DNA of 60,168 nucleotides from Thermoleophilaceae bacterium (GCA_030448005.1 JAUJNT010000002.1:238773-298940); one strand, 5' to 3'; positions 9,302 to 17,741 are shown, counted from the stretch's first letter. Numbers and translations are program-made. Notes: a model not told the origin generated them from the sequence alone.

Positions 9302-9400
9302 AAGCAAAGAGACCTGTCCCTGCGGCAGGCCGCGCGGTACCCCCCACTTCGTCTGCCCTCTCCAGGCCAAGGCGAACCCCTCCACCGCGAAGTCAGCAGG

Positions 9401-10510
9401 CTAGCAACTGTCGCCGCCGCCACCGCGGGCCCCCGCTCCGGCTGCTGCTAGCGCTGCTCCGACGCCGGCCGCCCAGGCGGCGGGGGTCAGGCGCAGCGCG
9501 TCCTCGCGCGCATGTGCGCCCAGCTCCTCGCGAAGGTTCGAGTCGGCAGCCAGGGCGCGCAGGCGCGCGGCCAGGGCGCACTCGTCGCCCGCCGGGAACA
9601 CGAGGCCGTTGCGGCCGTCGCGCACCAGGCCGCCGGCGGCGGCTCCGACGGCGTCGCTCACGATGGGTGGTGTGCGCTGGAGCATGGCTTCATTGACAAC
9701 CAACCCCCAGGGCTCCCTGAAAGTTGCGGTTCGAATCGAGGGCAGGACGAGCACGTCGGCGGCGGCGTAGAGGGCGGGGAGGTCCCTCTCGTCCACATGA
9801 CCCATGAGACGCGTGCCGGCGGCGCCCGCCGCGGTCGAGGCCGCGGGGCCTGCGCCTGCGAGGACCAGCAGGGCACGAGGCTCGAGTGCCGCTCGTCGCC
9901 ACGCGTTAAGGAGGACCTCGACCCCCTTCTCGCGTTCGAGCCTGCCGACATAGAGCACGAGCAGCTCGCTCTGCCCGGCTCCGGCCCGCTCCCTCGCCGC
10001 CGCGCGCTCTGGCTCGGACACCGGCGCGCCGAAGTGGGTCACGTCGACGGCCTGCGGAGCCACGAACACGCGCCCACGGCCTCCTCTGTGGGACTCCACG
10101 TATCGGCTCACGTGCTCGCCGTAGGTGATGACTGCGTCAGCGGCGCGGTAGAGATGGCGAGTGGGCAGGTAGGAGAGCGCGTGGGCAGGCGTCCGCGGGT
10201 GCGCCCAGATCGTGGCCCAGAGCACGAACGGCACGCCGCGCGCCCGCGCCGCGAGGTAGCTGCCGGGGAGGGCGAGCCGTCCGCCCAGGCCGCTGATCAC
10301 CGCGCGGTAGCGCCCGGAGGCCACCATGCGCACGGCGCCGGCCTGGGTGGTGCGGTGAACCACGAGGCCCCGAACCGGCGGCCCCGCCTCGGCGAAGGCG
10401 ATCACCTCCACGCGTTCCGCCTCCGCCAGGAGCCGGAACGGCTCCCGGCGGTAGGGCGAGACGATCCCGGTCACGAGGCAGGCGGGGCGCGGGTCCGTCA
10501 CGGCCGGCAT
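9401..10510 (-). CDS. GT4-family glycosyltransferase
   Basis: A 369-residue GT-B enzyme of the GT4 type. The N-terminal half has the start motif Ser-Pro-Tyr-Arg-Arg-Glu-Pro-Phe typical of transferases acting on lipid-linked sugars. The C-terminal half has Tyr-Val-Gly-Arg-Leu-Glu-Arg-Glu-Lys-Gly (phosphate-binding) and a Glu-Pro-Trp-Gly-Leu-Val-Val-Asn-Glu motif (the EX7E nucleotide-sugar site). The ATG at 10510 is preferred over an upstream start at 10666, which would run through the divergent gene's promoter and start. An inverted repeat enclosing a -10-like TAGGGT sits just upstream. The sugar donor is not predictable. Confidence 0.85.
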   Translation of the reverse strand: MPAVTDPRPACLVTGIVSPYRREPFRLLAEAERVEVIAFAEAGPPVRGLVVHRTTQAGAVRMVASGRYRAVISGLGGRLALPGSYLAARARGVPFVLWATIWAHPRTPAHALSYLPTRHLYRAADAVITYGEHVSRYVESHRGGRGRVFVAPQAVDVTHFGAPVSEPERAAARERAGAGQSELLVLYVGRLEREKGVEVLLNAWRRAALEPRALLVLAGAGPAASTAAGAAGTRLMGHVDERDLPALYAAADVLVLPSIRTATFREPWGLVVNEAMLQRTPPIVSDAVGAAAGGLVRDGRNGLVFPAGDECALAARLRALAADSNLREELGAHAREDALRLTPAAWAAGVGAALAAAGAGARGGGGDSC

Positions 10511-10531
10511 GGTGACCCACCCTAGGTCACC
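10511..10531. promoter_or_regulatory. Perfect 7-bp inverted repeat enclosing a -10 box; candidate operator
   Basis: GGTGACC (10511-10517) and GGTCACC (10525-10531) are perfect inverted arms separated by 7 bp. On the minus strand the spacer holds TAGGGT (10519-10524), 8 nt from the ATG at 10510. A dimeric regulator bound here would cover the promoter of the GT4 gene at 9401-10510 and could also affect the divergent gene starting at 10564. Confidence 0.45.
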
Positions 10532-10551
10532 TTTGCCCGCGTCCCGGACGG

Positions 10552-10557
10552 GATACT
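10552..10557 (+). promoter_or_regulatory. Candidate -10 box (GATACT), leaderless geometry
   Basis: GATACT ends 6 nt before the GTG at 10564, placing the expected transcription start at the start codon. There is no Shine-Dalgarno sequence. Confidence 0.35.
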
Positions 10558-10563
10558 TGCCCG

Positions 10564-11718
10564 GTGCCGGAGCGGCTCGACATCGCGATCGTGTCGCTTG
10601 GCACCACGATGGGGTGGCGCCGCGCCGACGCGGCGCTGGTCGAGCAGATAAGGGCGGCGGGGGCAAGTTGCCGCGTCGTGCCGGTCGCGATGGGGCGCAC
10701 CGGCTCGCTGCGACGCACGATGGCGCTCACCGACGTGGTCGAGGGGCTGGCCGCACGGCGCGCGGCCCGCGGCGTGAGCGCGCGCGCCATGATCTTCTCG
10801 AGCGTCACCGCTGCCCTGCTCCAGCGCCCCGCCGGACCGCACGCCGTCCGCTTCGACACGATCGCGGCGCTCAGCCGCCCGGGGGCCGGCGGCGCGTGGC
10901 AGCGCCGACGCGAGCGAAGCGTGCTGGCGGGCGCCGATCTGCTGCTGCCGTGGAGCGAGGCCGCCGCGGCGGCTGCCAGAGCGGCGCTGGGAGCAGTCGA
11001 AGTCGACGGCGCCTCCGGGCGCTTGCAGGGCGGCGCGGGGCGTCGCGAGGGCGGGGCCGGGCATCCCGACGAGCGCGCCGGGCGCTCCGGCGGCCCCGGC
11101 GCGCCGCGGACGGTGGTCGTTCCGCCGCCGGTCGAGCGCCCCGGCACGCCGGCGCCGGACGCGCCGGAGGCGATCGCGTACGCGGCCAACCCCGACAAGC
11201 GCGGGCTCGACCTGCTGTGCATGGCCTGGGAGGCCGCGCGGCCGGCCGGCTCGCGGCTGCTGGTGGGGGGGATCGGCCGCCCGGACGCGGTGGCTTGGCT
11301 CGGGCGCCGCGGCGTGCGCGAGCCCGAGGGGGTGGAGTGGGCGGGTGCCCTCGGGCGTGAGCGGTGGCTGTCGCTGGTGGCGGGGGCGCGGGTCTTCGTC
11401 AGCGCCGCCCGCTTCGAGGACTGGGGGTTGGCGCAGATGGAGGCGCTGGCCGCCGGGACCCCGCTCGTCACCGTGCCGACCCCCGGCCCGAACGTGGCGC
11501 TGGCGCTCGCGCGGGCGCTGGCACCGGCGCTCGTTGCCCCGGCCGCGGAGGCGGGCGCCCTGGCGGTCGCCCTGCGCGCGGGACTCGCGATGGACGAGGC
11601 GGCGCGCGCGGCCTTCGCGGCCGAGGCCGGGCGCCTGCTCGCCCCCTACCGGGAGGAGTCCTCGCGGGCGTTGGTGGCCGCGGAGGTGGTGCCCTTCCTG
11701 CTCAACAGCTCCTCGTAG
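10564..11718 (+). CDS. GT4-like glycosyltransferase
   Basis: A 384-residue GT-B type protein. The N-terminal domain (about 1-140) is Rossmann-like and begins with a hydrophobic strand after the GTG start. A low-complexity Gly/Arg-rich linker spans about 155-185. The C-terminal domain contains a Pro-Asp-Lys-Arg-Gly-Leu-Asp motif and Glu-Asp-Trp-Gly-Leu-Ala-Gln-Met-Glu-Ala-Leu, a form of the GT4 EX7E motif. It is divergent from the preceding GT4 gene, with a 53-bp shared promoter region, and its 3' end overlaps the convergent gene at 11646-12830 by 73 bp. Role in surface glycan assembly inferred; donor and acceptor unknown. Confidence 0.75.
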   Translation: MPERLDIAIVSLGTTMGWRRADAALVEQIRAAGASCRVVPVAMGRTGSLRRTMALTDVVEGLAARRAARGVSARAMIFSSVTAALLQRPAGPHAVRFDTIAALSRPGAGGAWQRRRERSVLAGADLLLPWSEAAAAAARAALGAVEVDGASGRLQGGAGRREGGAGHPDERAGRSGGPGAPRTVVVPPPVERPGTPAPDAPEAIAYAANPDKRGLDLLCMAWEAARPAGSRLLVGGIGRPDAVAWLGRRGVREPEGVEWAGALGRERWLSLVAGARVFVSAARFEDWGLAQMEALAAGTPLVTVPTPGPNVALALARALAPALVAPAAEAGALAVALRAGLAMDEAARAAFAAEAGRLLAPYREESSRALVAAEVVPFLLNSSS

Positions 11719-12830
11719 AGCGCCGTCCAGCGCCGTTCGATCGCCTCGTAGCCGTAGCGCTCGGCCGCCCGGCTCGCAAGCGCCTGCCAGTCGAGCTCGC
11801 CCCGGCGGGCGAGGGAGCGTGCGATGGCCTCCGCGAGGGCGGCCGGGTCGCCCGGCTCCACGAGCTCGCCGGCCTCCGGGTCGATCAGCTCGGGCACTCC
11901 GCCGACGCGGGTGGCCACCGCGGGCAGGCCGCTCGCCTGGGCCTCGATCAGCACCACCGGCAGGTTCTCGTGAAGGCTCGAGAGTACGAACAGGTCTGCC
12001 TCGCGCATCATCTCGGCCACCTCTTCCTTCGGCCGCGGCCCGAGGAGGTACACCCGCTCTCCGAGGCCGAGCGCATCCACCCTTCGCTCGAGGTGCCCGT
12101 GCAGCTCTCCCTCGCCGACGATGGCGAGCGTCTCCCCTCCCGGCAGCATCGCGAGCGCCTCGAGCAGGTGCTCGTGGCCCTTCTTCTCGGAGAGGGTGCC
12201 CACGTTGAGCAGCCGCGGCGGCCCGGCGTGCCGCCGTGCCCCGGACGGCGGGCGGAAGGTGTCGGTGTCCACCACGTTCGGCACCGGCTCGACGCGCGCC
12301 CCGGGTGCAACCGAGCGCAGCTGCCCGGCCAGCTCCCGGCTCACGGGCGCCACCAGGTCGGCCTGCTGGAAGGAGATCCGGGCGAGGGCGCGGTCATAGC
12401 CGGAGACCAGCCCGCGCGCAAAGCCCGTGTAGTGCTCGGTGACCACCACGATCGCCCGGGACAGGCGACCGAGGATCAGCGCCGGCGGGGCGGCCTGGTA
12501 GACGTGGGCGTGCACCACGTCCGGGCGAAAGCCCTCCCGCCTCAGGCGGCGCAGCGCGGCGAGCATGCCGAGCAGCTGGAAGCCCATGGCGGCGGGACGC
12601 AGGAACGGTCGCCGGTAGCGCACGCGGATCGTGCGTATGCCGTCCTCGACCCCGCCGGTCAGCTCGTAGGCCCGGAAGGGCGGCGAGGGGGTGGCGAGCG
12701 ATGCAAGCACCACCACCTCGTGGCGGTGGGCGAGCGCCCGTGCGTGCTCCCTGCAGAAGAGCCCGAAGAATGGCCGCTCGGGCCAGGGGTACCACTTGGG
12801 CACCACCAGGATCCTCAGCGGGGCGCTCAA
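11646..12830 (-). CDS. GT4-family glycosyltransferase
   Basis: A 394-residue GT4 enzyme. The N-terminus has the Pro-Lys-Trp-Tyr-Pro-Trp-Pro motif common in this family, then His-Ala-His-Val-Tyr in the first Rossmann domain. The second domain has Leu-Ser-Glu-Lys-Lys-Gly-His-Glu and a Glu-Asn-Leu-Pro-Val-Val-Leu-Ile-Glu-Ala motif (EX7E). The TTG start overlaps the stop of the upstream GT2-like gene by 4 bp, so it is the last gene of a minus-strand operon 14541 to 11646. Its 3' end overlaps the convergent GT4 gene by 73 bp. Confidence 0.88.
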   Translation of the reverse strand: MSAPLRILVVPKWYPWPERPFFGLFCREHARALAHRHEVVVLASLATPSPPFRAYELTGGVEDGIRTIRVRYRRPFLRPAAMGFQLLGMLAALRRLRREGFRPDVVHAHVYQAAPPALILGRLSRAIVVVTEHYTGFARGLVSGYDRALARISFQQADLVAPVSRELAGQLRSVAPGARVEPVPNVVDTDTFRPPSGARRHAGPPRLLNVGTLSEKKGHEHLLEALAMLPGGETLAIVGEGELHGHLERRVDALGLGERVYLLGPRPKEEVAEMMREADLFVLSSLHENLPVVLIEAQASGLPAVATRVGGVPELIDPEAGELVEPGDPAALAEAIARSLARRGELDWQALASRAAERYGYEAIERRWTALYEELLSRKGTTSAATNAREDSSR

Positions 12831-13702
12831 GCGGGCACGCGCCTGTGGACGGCCATGGTGCGCCTTCCCTCGGCGGTGCTCACGTACGGGCGCTCCGCGA
12901 GAAAGCGCCGGGCCTCCTCGATCGCCGCCGCGCGCGGGTAGGTAGCGGCCACGGCGCGGCCCTCATGCCGGACGGGGAGCGAGTCCACCACGCCCATCCG
13001 CCAGCCGCGGTCGCGCACGTGGGCGGCCCAGTGCGCGTCGAGGCCCCAGCCCATCCGCAGGTCGGGGAAGGGCAGCAGCTCCGCTGCGGCGCGGCGGCTG
13101 AAGGCAGTGACGGGCCCGATCTCCACGAAGTTGGTCTCGCGGGCCACGGCGCCCGGGCGGCGGCGAAGCAGCCGCCAGGCCGCGTGGCTCATGTGGGTCT
13201 GTGCGGGCTGGGCCAGGTCGAACCCGAGCGCCTCGCAGAGCGCCAGGAAGCGCTCGAGGAACCGCGGGGCAAGCACCACGTCGTCGTCCACGACGAACGT
13301 CCAGTCCACCTCGCCGGGCGCGACCCCGGACGCCTCGATCGCCTTGTTCACGTTCTGGAGCTTGCCCCCGGTCAGCTCTCCGAGGACGGTCTCGCCCGCA
13401 ACTGCCGGCTCCGGGCGGCCGGTCGAGCCAAATGCAAAGCGCACCCCGTGGCGCCCCGAGCGCAGCTCGGGCATGGCCGCTGCAATCCGGTTGGCGGGGC
13501 CCGGCACGTAGCAGCCGGTTACGAGCACAGATCGCGGCGCGGCGCGGTCGGCCAGGCGGTCCAACCTGCGTTCGGTGCGAGCCAGGGCCTGGGCCAGATC
13601 GAGTGCGAGATCGCGCGCGGTGCCGACCGCACGGGCGCGGTGGCCCGCCACCGTGCCCGACTCGCCCGAAAGGAAGGTCTCCGGGTCTGGTAGCCCGGTC
13701 AC
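12827..13702 (-). CDS. GT-A type glycosyltransferase (GT2-like)
   Basis: A 291-residue protein from the GTG at 13702, which overlaps the upstream stop by 4 bp (GTGA). The longer open frame upstream is an alternative-frame read of the preceding gene. It carries a Val-Val-Asp-Asp-Asp-Val-Val metal/nucleotide-binding motif and, further on, Met-Gly-Trp-Gly-Leu-Asp-Ala-His-Trp, resembling the acceptor-site region of GT-A transferases. An N-terminal extension of about 55 residues precedes the fold and contains a heptad-like segment of regularly spaced leucines. It is the middle gene of a three-gene glycosyltransferase operon. Confidence 0.7.
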   Translation of the reverse strand: MTGLPDPETFLSGESGTVAGHRARAVGTARDLALDLAQALARTERRLDRLADRAAPRSVLVTGCYVPGPANRIAAAMPELRSGRHGVRFAFGSTGRPEPAVAGETVLGELTGGKLQNVNKAIEASGVAPGEVDWTFVVDDDVVLAPRFLERFLALCEALGFDLAQPAQTHMSHAAWRLLRRRPGAVARETNFVEIGPVTAFSRRAAAELLPFPDLRMGWGLDAHWAAHVRDRGWRMGVVDSLPVRHEGRAVAATYPRAAAIEEARRFLAERPYVSTAEGRRTMAVHRRVPA

Positions 13703-14541
13703 GACCGGCGCACCGCCTCGGCCAGGCGGCCAGCCGAGTGCGCTCCCATGACGATCCCCTGTGGGCAGGCGCGCCTGATCGCGTGCCAGCCGGCGCCCGC
13801 CACGTTGCGTGCCTCGCGTGCGGTGCTCGGGGCCACCCCACGGCGGGCGTCGGTGCGCCGGGCCGCGCGGCCGCGGTGATAGGCGGCGCGTGTGAGGGAC
13901 CGCAGGCGCGAGTCCTCTCCCGTGCGGCGGTGGTCGAGGCCGGCGGCTGCCAGGTAGACGATACGGCCCCCCGCCGCGCGCAGCCCAAGCAGCCACTCCT
14001 CCTCGTCGCCGTGACCCGCCAGGCGCTCATCGAAGGGGCCGTGGCGCTCGAATGCCTCCCGCCTCACGGCGAAGTTGGCACCCCACACCATCGCCGCCTC
14101 CACGTCCGCCTCGCCCAGATCGAGCGTGGTGATCGGCGGCTTCTCCCGGCCGCAGGCGCGCGGGGCCGGACCATCGATACGGGCGTGGATCGGCCCCCCG
14201 AAGGCGTCGGCCTCGGGGTGGCGCGCCGCACCCTCGGCCACCGCGCTAAGCCAGCCCGGTGGCGCCCACACGTCGTCGTCCACGAAGGCGACGATCGAGC
14301 CGCGCGTCTCGCGCACGCCGATGTTGCGCGCGGCGTTGAGCCCGCCCGGAGGGCCCAGGCGGACATGTCGTGCACCGGCCCGGTGAACCACATCGGGAGT
14401 GGCGTCGGTAGAGCCATCATCCACCACGACGATCTCACTCTCCTCAGCGAGGTCCTGCGCCCGGAGGGAGGCAAGCGCCACCTCCAGGTAGCCGGCCCGG
14501 TTACGGGTCGGGACGACCACTGAGACCGTTGGCGCTCGCAT
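13699..14541 (-). CDS. GT2-family glycosyltransferase
   Basis: A 280-residue GT-A enzyme. The fold starts at once after the ATG at 14541 with a Ser-Val-Val-Val-Pro-Thr-Arg-Asn strand, followed by Val-Val-Asp-Asp-Gly-Ser-Thr-Asp and the DXD-type Val-Asp-Asp-Asp-Val. Later Gly-His-Gly-Asp-Glu-Glu-Trp is the usual ED/acceptor-loop region of GT2. First gene of the operon with 12827-13702 and 11646-12830, and divergent from the GT4 gene at 14566. A TAGGCT box 10 nt before the start overlaps the other gene's -10 box. Confidence 0.85.
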   Translation of the reverse strand: MRAPTVSVVVPTRNRAGYLEVALASLRAQDLAEESEIVVVDDGSTDATPDVVHRAGARHVRLGPPGGLNAARNIGVRETRGSIVAFVDDDVWAPPGWLSAVAEGAARHPEADAFGGPIHARIDGPAPRACGREKPPITTLDLGEADVEAAMVWGANFAVRREAFERHGPFDERLAGHGDEEEWLLGLRAAGGRIVYLAAAGLDHRRTGEDSRLRSLTRAAYHRGRAARRTDARRGVAPSTAREARNVAGAGWHAIRRACPQGIVMGAHSAGRLAEAVRRS

Positions 14542-14550
14542 GGATCGGAA

Positions 14551-14557
14551 TAGCCTA
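14551..14557. promoter_or_regulatory. Symmetric bidirectional -10 element (TAGCCTA)
   Basis: The near-palindrome TAGCCTA reads TAGCCT on the plus strand (9 nt from the GTG at 14566) and TAGGCT on the minus strand (10 nt from the ATG at 14541). One element can therefore serve as the -10 box for both divergent genes, which are only 24 bp apart. Confidence 0.45.
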
Positions 14558-14565
14558 GATCCACC

Positions 14566-15729
14566 GTGACCGCCACCGCCCAGCCCCGCGTGCTCGTGCT
14601 GCACAACCGCTACCGGATCGAGGGCGGCGAGGAGCGCTCGGTGGACCTGCAGCTACGGGGGCTGCGGGAGGCGGGAATCGAGCACCGGCTCTTCGAGCGC
14701 CGCTCGGGAGATGTTTCGCGCGCGCGAGCGGCGGGGGCCCTACTGCGTGGCGGCGTCGCGCCCGAGGAGGTGGCGCAGGCCGTGCGCGACCTGCGCGCCG
14801 ACGTGGTGCACGCACACAACACGCTGCCGCTGATCGGTCCGCGGGCGCTGGCGGCGGCGCGCGGGGCCGGCGCGCGGGTCGTGCTCCACCTGCACAACGT
14901 CAGGCTGTTCTGCGCCACCGGCTTCGGGGAGCGCGACGGCGGTCCGTGTTACCGCTGCCATCACCGGCGGACCGTTCCGGGACTGGTGCTCGACTGCCGC
15001 CGCTCCCTGCCGGAGGCGATCACCTACGCTGCGGCGCTGTCACTGCACCAGCCCGCAATGGTCGCGGCGGTCGACCGCTTCGTGGCCCCGAGCGCCTGGG
15101 CGGCGGGCCAGGTGGCGCAGCTCGGCCTGCCGGCCGAGCGGGTGGAGGCGCTTCTCCACTACCTGCCGGACGAGGCGTTTGCCGAGCGCTCACGGGCGGG
15201 TGAGGGCGAGTACGCGCTCGTGGCCTCGCGCCTGTCCCCCGAGAAGGGAATCGACGATGCGATCCTCGCCGCCGCGGCGGCCGGGGTCCCGTTGAGGGTG
15301 GCGGGCGAGGGCCCCGAGCGCGAGCGGCTCGAGCGGCTCGCGGCGCAGGAGGGGGCCGCCGCGTGCTTTCTCGGGCGCATCGCGCCGGCGGAGGTGCGCT
15401 CCCAGCTCGAGGGCGCCGCGATGGTGCTGATGCCCTCCCACTACCACGAGTTCTCTCCCTTCTCGGCACTGGAGGCGATGGCGCAGGGCGTGCCGGTGGC
15501 GGCCACCGCGATGGGCGGGCTGCCCGAGCTGCTCGGCCACGGCGCCACCGTGCCCCGGCGTGACCCGCCGGCCCTCCTGGCGCGCGTGCGATCGCTGTGG
15601 CAGCGCCCCGAGGCGAGGGCGGCCGAGGGGGACGCGCTCATAGCCCGCGCTCGCGAGCGCCACTCGCAGGAGGGTCACCTGAGCGCCCTGACTGATCTCT
15701 ACTCCCGGGTTCTCGGCGCGGGCGGCTGA
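14566..15729 (+). CDS. GT4-family glycosyltransferase
   Basis: A 387-residue GT4 enzyme. The N-terminus has Gly-Gly-Glu-Glu just after the first strand (the acceptor-site loop of many GT4 proteins) and a Val-His-Ala-His-Asn motif. Between about 118 and 148 there is a four-cysteine stretch (Phe-Cys, Pro-Cys-Tyr-Arg-Cys, Asp-Cys-Arg) known from one GT4 subgroup, perhaps a metal or disulfide site. The second domain has Leu-Ser-Pro-Glu-Lys-Gly and Glu-Phe-Ser-Pro-Phe-Ser-Ala-Leu-Glu-Ala (EX7E). Monocistronic on the plus strand, likely leaderless, and followed by two hairpins before a convergent gene. Confidence 0.88.
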   Translation: MTATAQPRVLVLHNRYRIEGGEERSVDLQLRGLREAGIEHRLFERRSGDVSRARAAGALLRGGVAPEEVAQAVRDLRADVVHAHNTLPLIGPRALAAARGAGARVVLHLHNVRLFCATGFGERDGGPCYRCHHRRTVPGLVLDCRRSLPEAITYAAALSLHQPAMVAAVDRFVAPSAWAAGQVAQLGLPAERVEALLHYLPDEAFAERSRAGEGEYALVASRLSPEKGIDDAILAAAAAGVPLRVAGEGPERERLERLAAQEGAAACFLGRIAPAEVRSQLEGAAMVLMPSHYHEFSPFSALEAMAQGVPVAATAMGGLPELLGHGATVPRRDPPALLARVRSLWQRPEARAAEGDALIARARERHSQEGHLSALTDLYSRVLGAGG

Positions 15730-15741
15730 CACGGTTGGGGC

Positions 15742-15803
15742 GGGAGCCACCGAGGCGGCGGGCGCCGCACGGCTCCCCGCTCACCTCCGCGCCGCCGGCG
15801 CGG
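15742..15803. terminator. Two strong hairpins between convergent genes
   Basis: Hairpin 1 pairs GGGAGCC (15742-15748) with GGCTCCC (15771-15777) and holds a nested 5-bp stem (15755-15759 with 15764-15768). Hairpin 2 is CCGCGCC-GCC-GGCGCGG (15787-15803), a 7-bp stem with a 3-nt loop. There is no U-tract, as is common in GC-rich actinobacteria. The position between two convergent genes fits a bidirectional terminator. Confidence 0.5.
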
Positions 15804-15834
15804 TCACCGTGCGCCGTGTCCCGCGGTGCCCTCC

Positions 15835-16791
15835 TCACGGCCGGGCTGCGACCGCGGCCACCGTGCCGCCCTGCCGCGCCGCGGCGGCGGCGAGCTCGAG
15901 GGCCACCGCCACCGGCGCGAGCGGCACGCCCGCCGCCAGCAGCGCCAGGTCGCGCGGGCGTGGCCGCGCGTTGCGCTTGAGCATGTGGAAGGGCAGGCCC
16001 GGGGCCATTCCGGTGCACGTGAGCAGGGCCATCCACATGCCGGCGGGGTTGTGCTCCCACACCGCGTGGTGGGTGTGCACCGGCTCAAGCCCACCCTGTC
16101 GCAGCAGCTCCTCGAGCCCGGCCGGGGTGAGGTGCACCCGGTGCCGGGGCGCGTCTAGGTGCAGCCAGCCGGCGCCGCCGATCCGCGCCTGCGCCGAGGC
16201 GATGTTGGGCACGCCCACCAGCAGGAGCCCGCCCGGTCGCAGCCAGCGTAGGACTTGCTCGAGCACGGCGCGCGGCTCCTCGAGGTGCTCGAGCACGTGC
16301 CACAGCACCACCGCGTCGAGTCCCTCGTCACGGTGGTCCTCGATGCGCTCCGGCCGCACGGCCCGTCCCGCTGCCTGCGCCAGCGCTGCGCTTCGTGCCG
16401 AGGGCTCGATGCCCTCGGCGGCGTACCCGGCGCTCGCCAGCGCCTCGACGAGGCGCCCCGCGCCCGCACCGGCGTCGAGCACGCGCGAGCCCCGTCGCAT
16501 TCCGGCGCGGCGAAGCATGCGGATCGGCTGTCCGACGGTCGCGCGCTGCAGCGCCCGCACGAATGGGAGCGCCCGTGGCGGCCGAGGCGCGTAGACGCCG
16601 GTCTCGTATGCCGCCGCGTCCGGCGGCTCTCCCGCCGTGAGGGCGCTCCCGCAGCTCGCGCAACGCAGCAGCGAGAACCGCCGCGGGTCGGCGGGCTCGC
16701 CCGCCGCGACCTCTCGCCACGGCGCCAGCTCGCCGCCGCAGGCGCGGCAGGCGGGGACCGCTAGCCCAGCCGGGGAAGTCGCGCGCGCCAC
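15835..16791 (-). CDS. Class I SAM-dependent methyltransferase with N-terminal zinc-ribbon
   Basis: A 318-residue protein. The N-terminus has Cys-x-x-Cys and a second Cys-x-x-Cys about 30 residues later, the putative zinc-binding part of sugar C-methyltransferase-like proteins. The SAM domain shows Val-Leu-Asp-Ala-Gly-Ala-Gly-Ala-Gly (motif I), an acidic Gly-Ile-Glu-Pro strand end, and His-Val-Leu-Glu-His-Leu. The C-terminus has hydrophobic segments. I prefer the GTG at 16791 (31-bp overlap with the upstream rmd gene); a longer start at 16842 is possible. As rmd is directly upstream, methylation of a deoxysugar or a glycan is likely. Confidence 0.75.
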   Translation of the reverse strand: MARATSPAGLAVPACRACGGELAPWREVAAGEPADPRRFSLLRCASCGSALTAGEPPDAAAYETGVYAPRPPRALPFVRALQRATVGQPIRMLRRAGMRRGSRVLDAGAGAGRLVEALASAGYAAEGIEPSARSAALAQAAGRAVRPERIEDHRDEGLDAVVLWHVLEHLEEPRAVLEQVLRWLRPGGLLLVGVPNIASAQARIGGAGWLHLDAPRHRVHLTPAGLEELLRQGGLEPVHTHHAVWEHNPAGMWMALLTCTGMAPGLPFHMLKRNARPRPRDLALLAAGVPLAPVAVALELAAAAARQGGTVAAVAARP

Positions 16792-17729
16792 CAGTCGAGC
16801 GTGTCGCGCACCGTTTGCGCGAGCGGGATCTCGGGCCTCCACCCACAGGCCGCCGTGAGCCGGTCGTGCGAGCCGCGCAGCGCCGGGGGCTCGTGCGGGC
16901 GCATCCGCGCGGGGTCGTCCTCCTGGCGTACCTCCACCCTTGCCTCCTCGCCGAGCACGTCGATCAGCTCCGCGATCGCCGTGCAGCGGCCGCTGCAGAC
17001 GTTGTAGGCGCCGGGCTCGAGCGATGCCGCCAGCAGGTAGGCGCGCACCACGTCACGCACGTCGGTGAAGTCGCGCTTGACCCGGACGTCGCCGGTATGC
17101 AGCACGGCCGTGCGCCCGCCGAGCTCCGCCTCGGCCACCTGGCGCGCCAGGGTGCTCACCACGTATTCGTCGGGCTGGCCCGGCCCTGCGTGGTTGAACG
17201 GCCGCAGCCGCACCACGTGCATCCCGTGAGCCCGCGCGTACTGCTGGCCGAGCATGTCGCAGGCGGCCTTCGACACCGCATACGGGTTGCCCGGCTCGAG
17301 CCGCGCGTCCTCGGTGACGGGCATCGACTCGGGCTCGCCGTAGACCTGACCCGACGCCACGATCACCACGCTTGCCCCGGGCGCCGCCGCGCGCGCCGAC
17401 TCGAGCACGTTGAGCGTCATCTCGAGGTTGGTCAGAAGCGCCCGCCTCGGCTGCTCCCAGGAGTGAAGCGGCGAGCTGAAGGCCGCCAGGTGAAAGACGG
17501 CCGCCGGAGCGGCGGCCTGCAGGGCTCGCTCCACGGCCGGGCGGTCGAGCAGGTCGAGCTCGGCGCTGGACGGCGCCGCGGGCTCGTGCCCGTCGGCCCT
17601 GAGCACCTCCACGAGATGGCGCCCGGCGAAGCCGTTGCCTCCCGTTACGAAGGGAACGCCGCTCAGAGCCCCCGCACCACCGGTGCGGCCCGCGACCGTG
17701 CCCGATCGCACCGTGGCACCTTGAGACAT
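16761..17729 (-). CDS. rmd: GDP-4-dehydro-6-deoxy-D-mannose reductase
   Basis: A 322-residue extended SDR. It has the Thr-Gly-Gly-Asn-Gly-Phe-Ala-Gly NAD(P) motif, the catalytic Ser-Gly-Gln-Val-Tyr-Gly serine region and Tyr-Ala-Val-Ser-Lys. The stretch Arg-Pro-Phe-Asn-His-Ala-Gly-Pro-Gly-Gln is the hallmark of Rmd enzymes, which reduce GDP-4-keto-6-deoxymannose (made by Gmd) to GDP-D-rhamnose. The matching gmd lies 28 kb away at 45513-46505. The first about 24 residues before the glycine motif are an unstructured extension. TAGACT lies 6 nt before the ATG. It forms an operon with the methyltransferase downstream. Other GDP-sugar SDR activities are possible but less likely. Confidence 0.8.
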   Translation of the reverse strand: MSQGATVRSGTVAGRTGGAGALSGVPFVTGGNGFAGRHLVEVLRADGHEPAAPSSAELDLLDRPAVERALQAAAPAAVFHLAAFSSPLHSWEQPRRALLTNLEMTLNVLESARAAAPGASVVIVASGQVYGEPESMPVTEDARLEPGNPYAVSKAACDMLGQQYARAHGMHVVRLRPFNHAGPGQPDEYVVSTLARQVAEAELGGRTAVLHTGDVRVKRDFTDVRDVVRAYLLAASLEPGAYNVCSGRCTAIAELIDVLGEEARVEVRQEDDPARMRPHEPPALRGSHDRLTAACGWRPEIPLAQTVRDTLDWWRARLPRLG

Positions 17730-17735
17730 CGGGGC

Positions 17736-17741
17736 AGTCTA
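17736..17741 (-). promoter_or_regulatory. Candidate -10 box (TAGACT) for rmd
   Basis: TAGACT on the minus strand ends 6 nt before the ATG at 17729, a leaderless arrangement. No clear -35 is seen. Confidence 0.4.
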
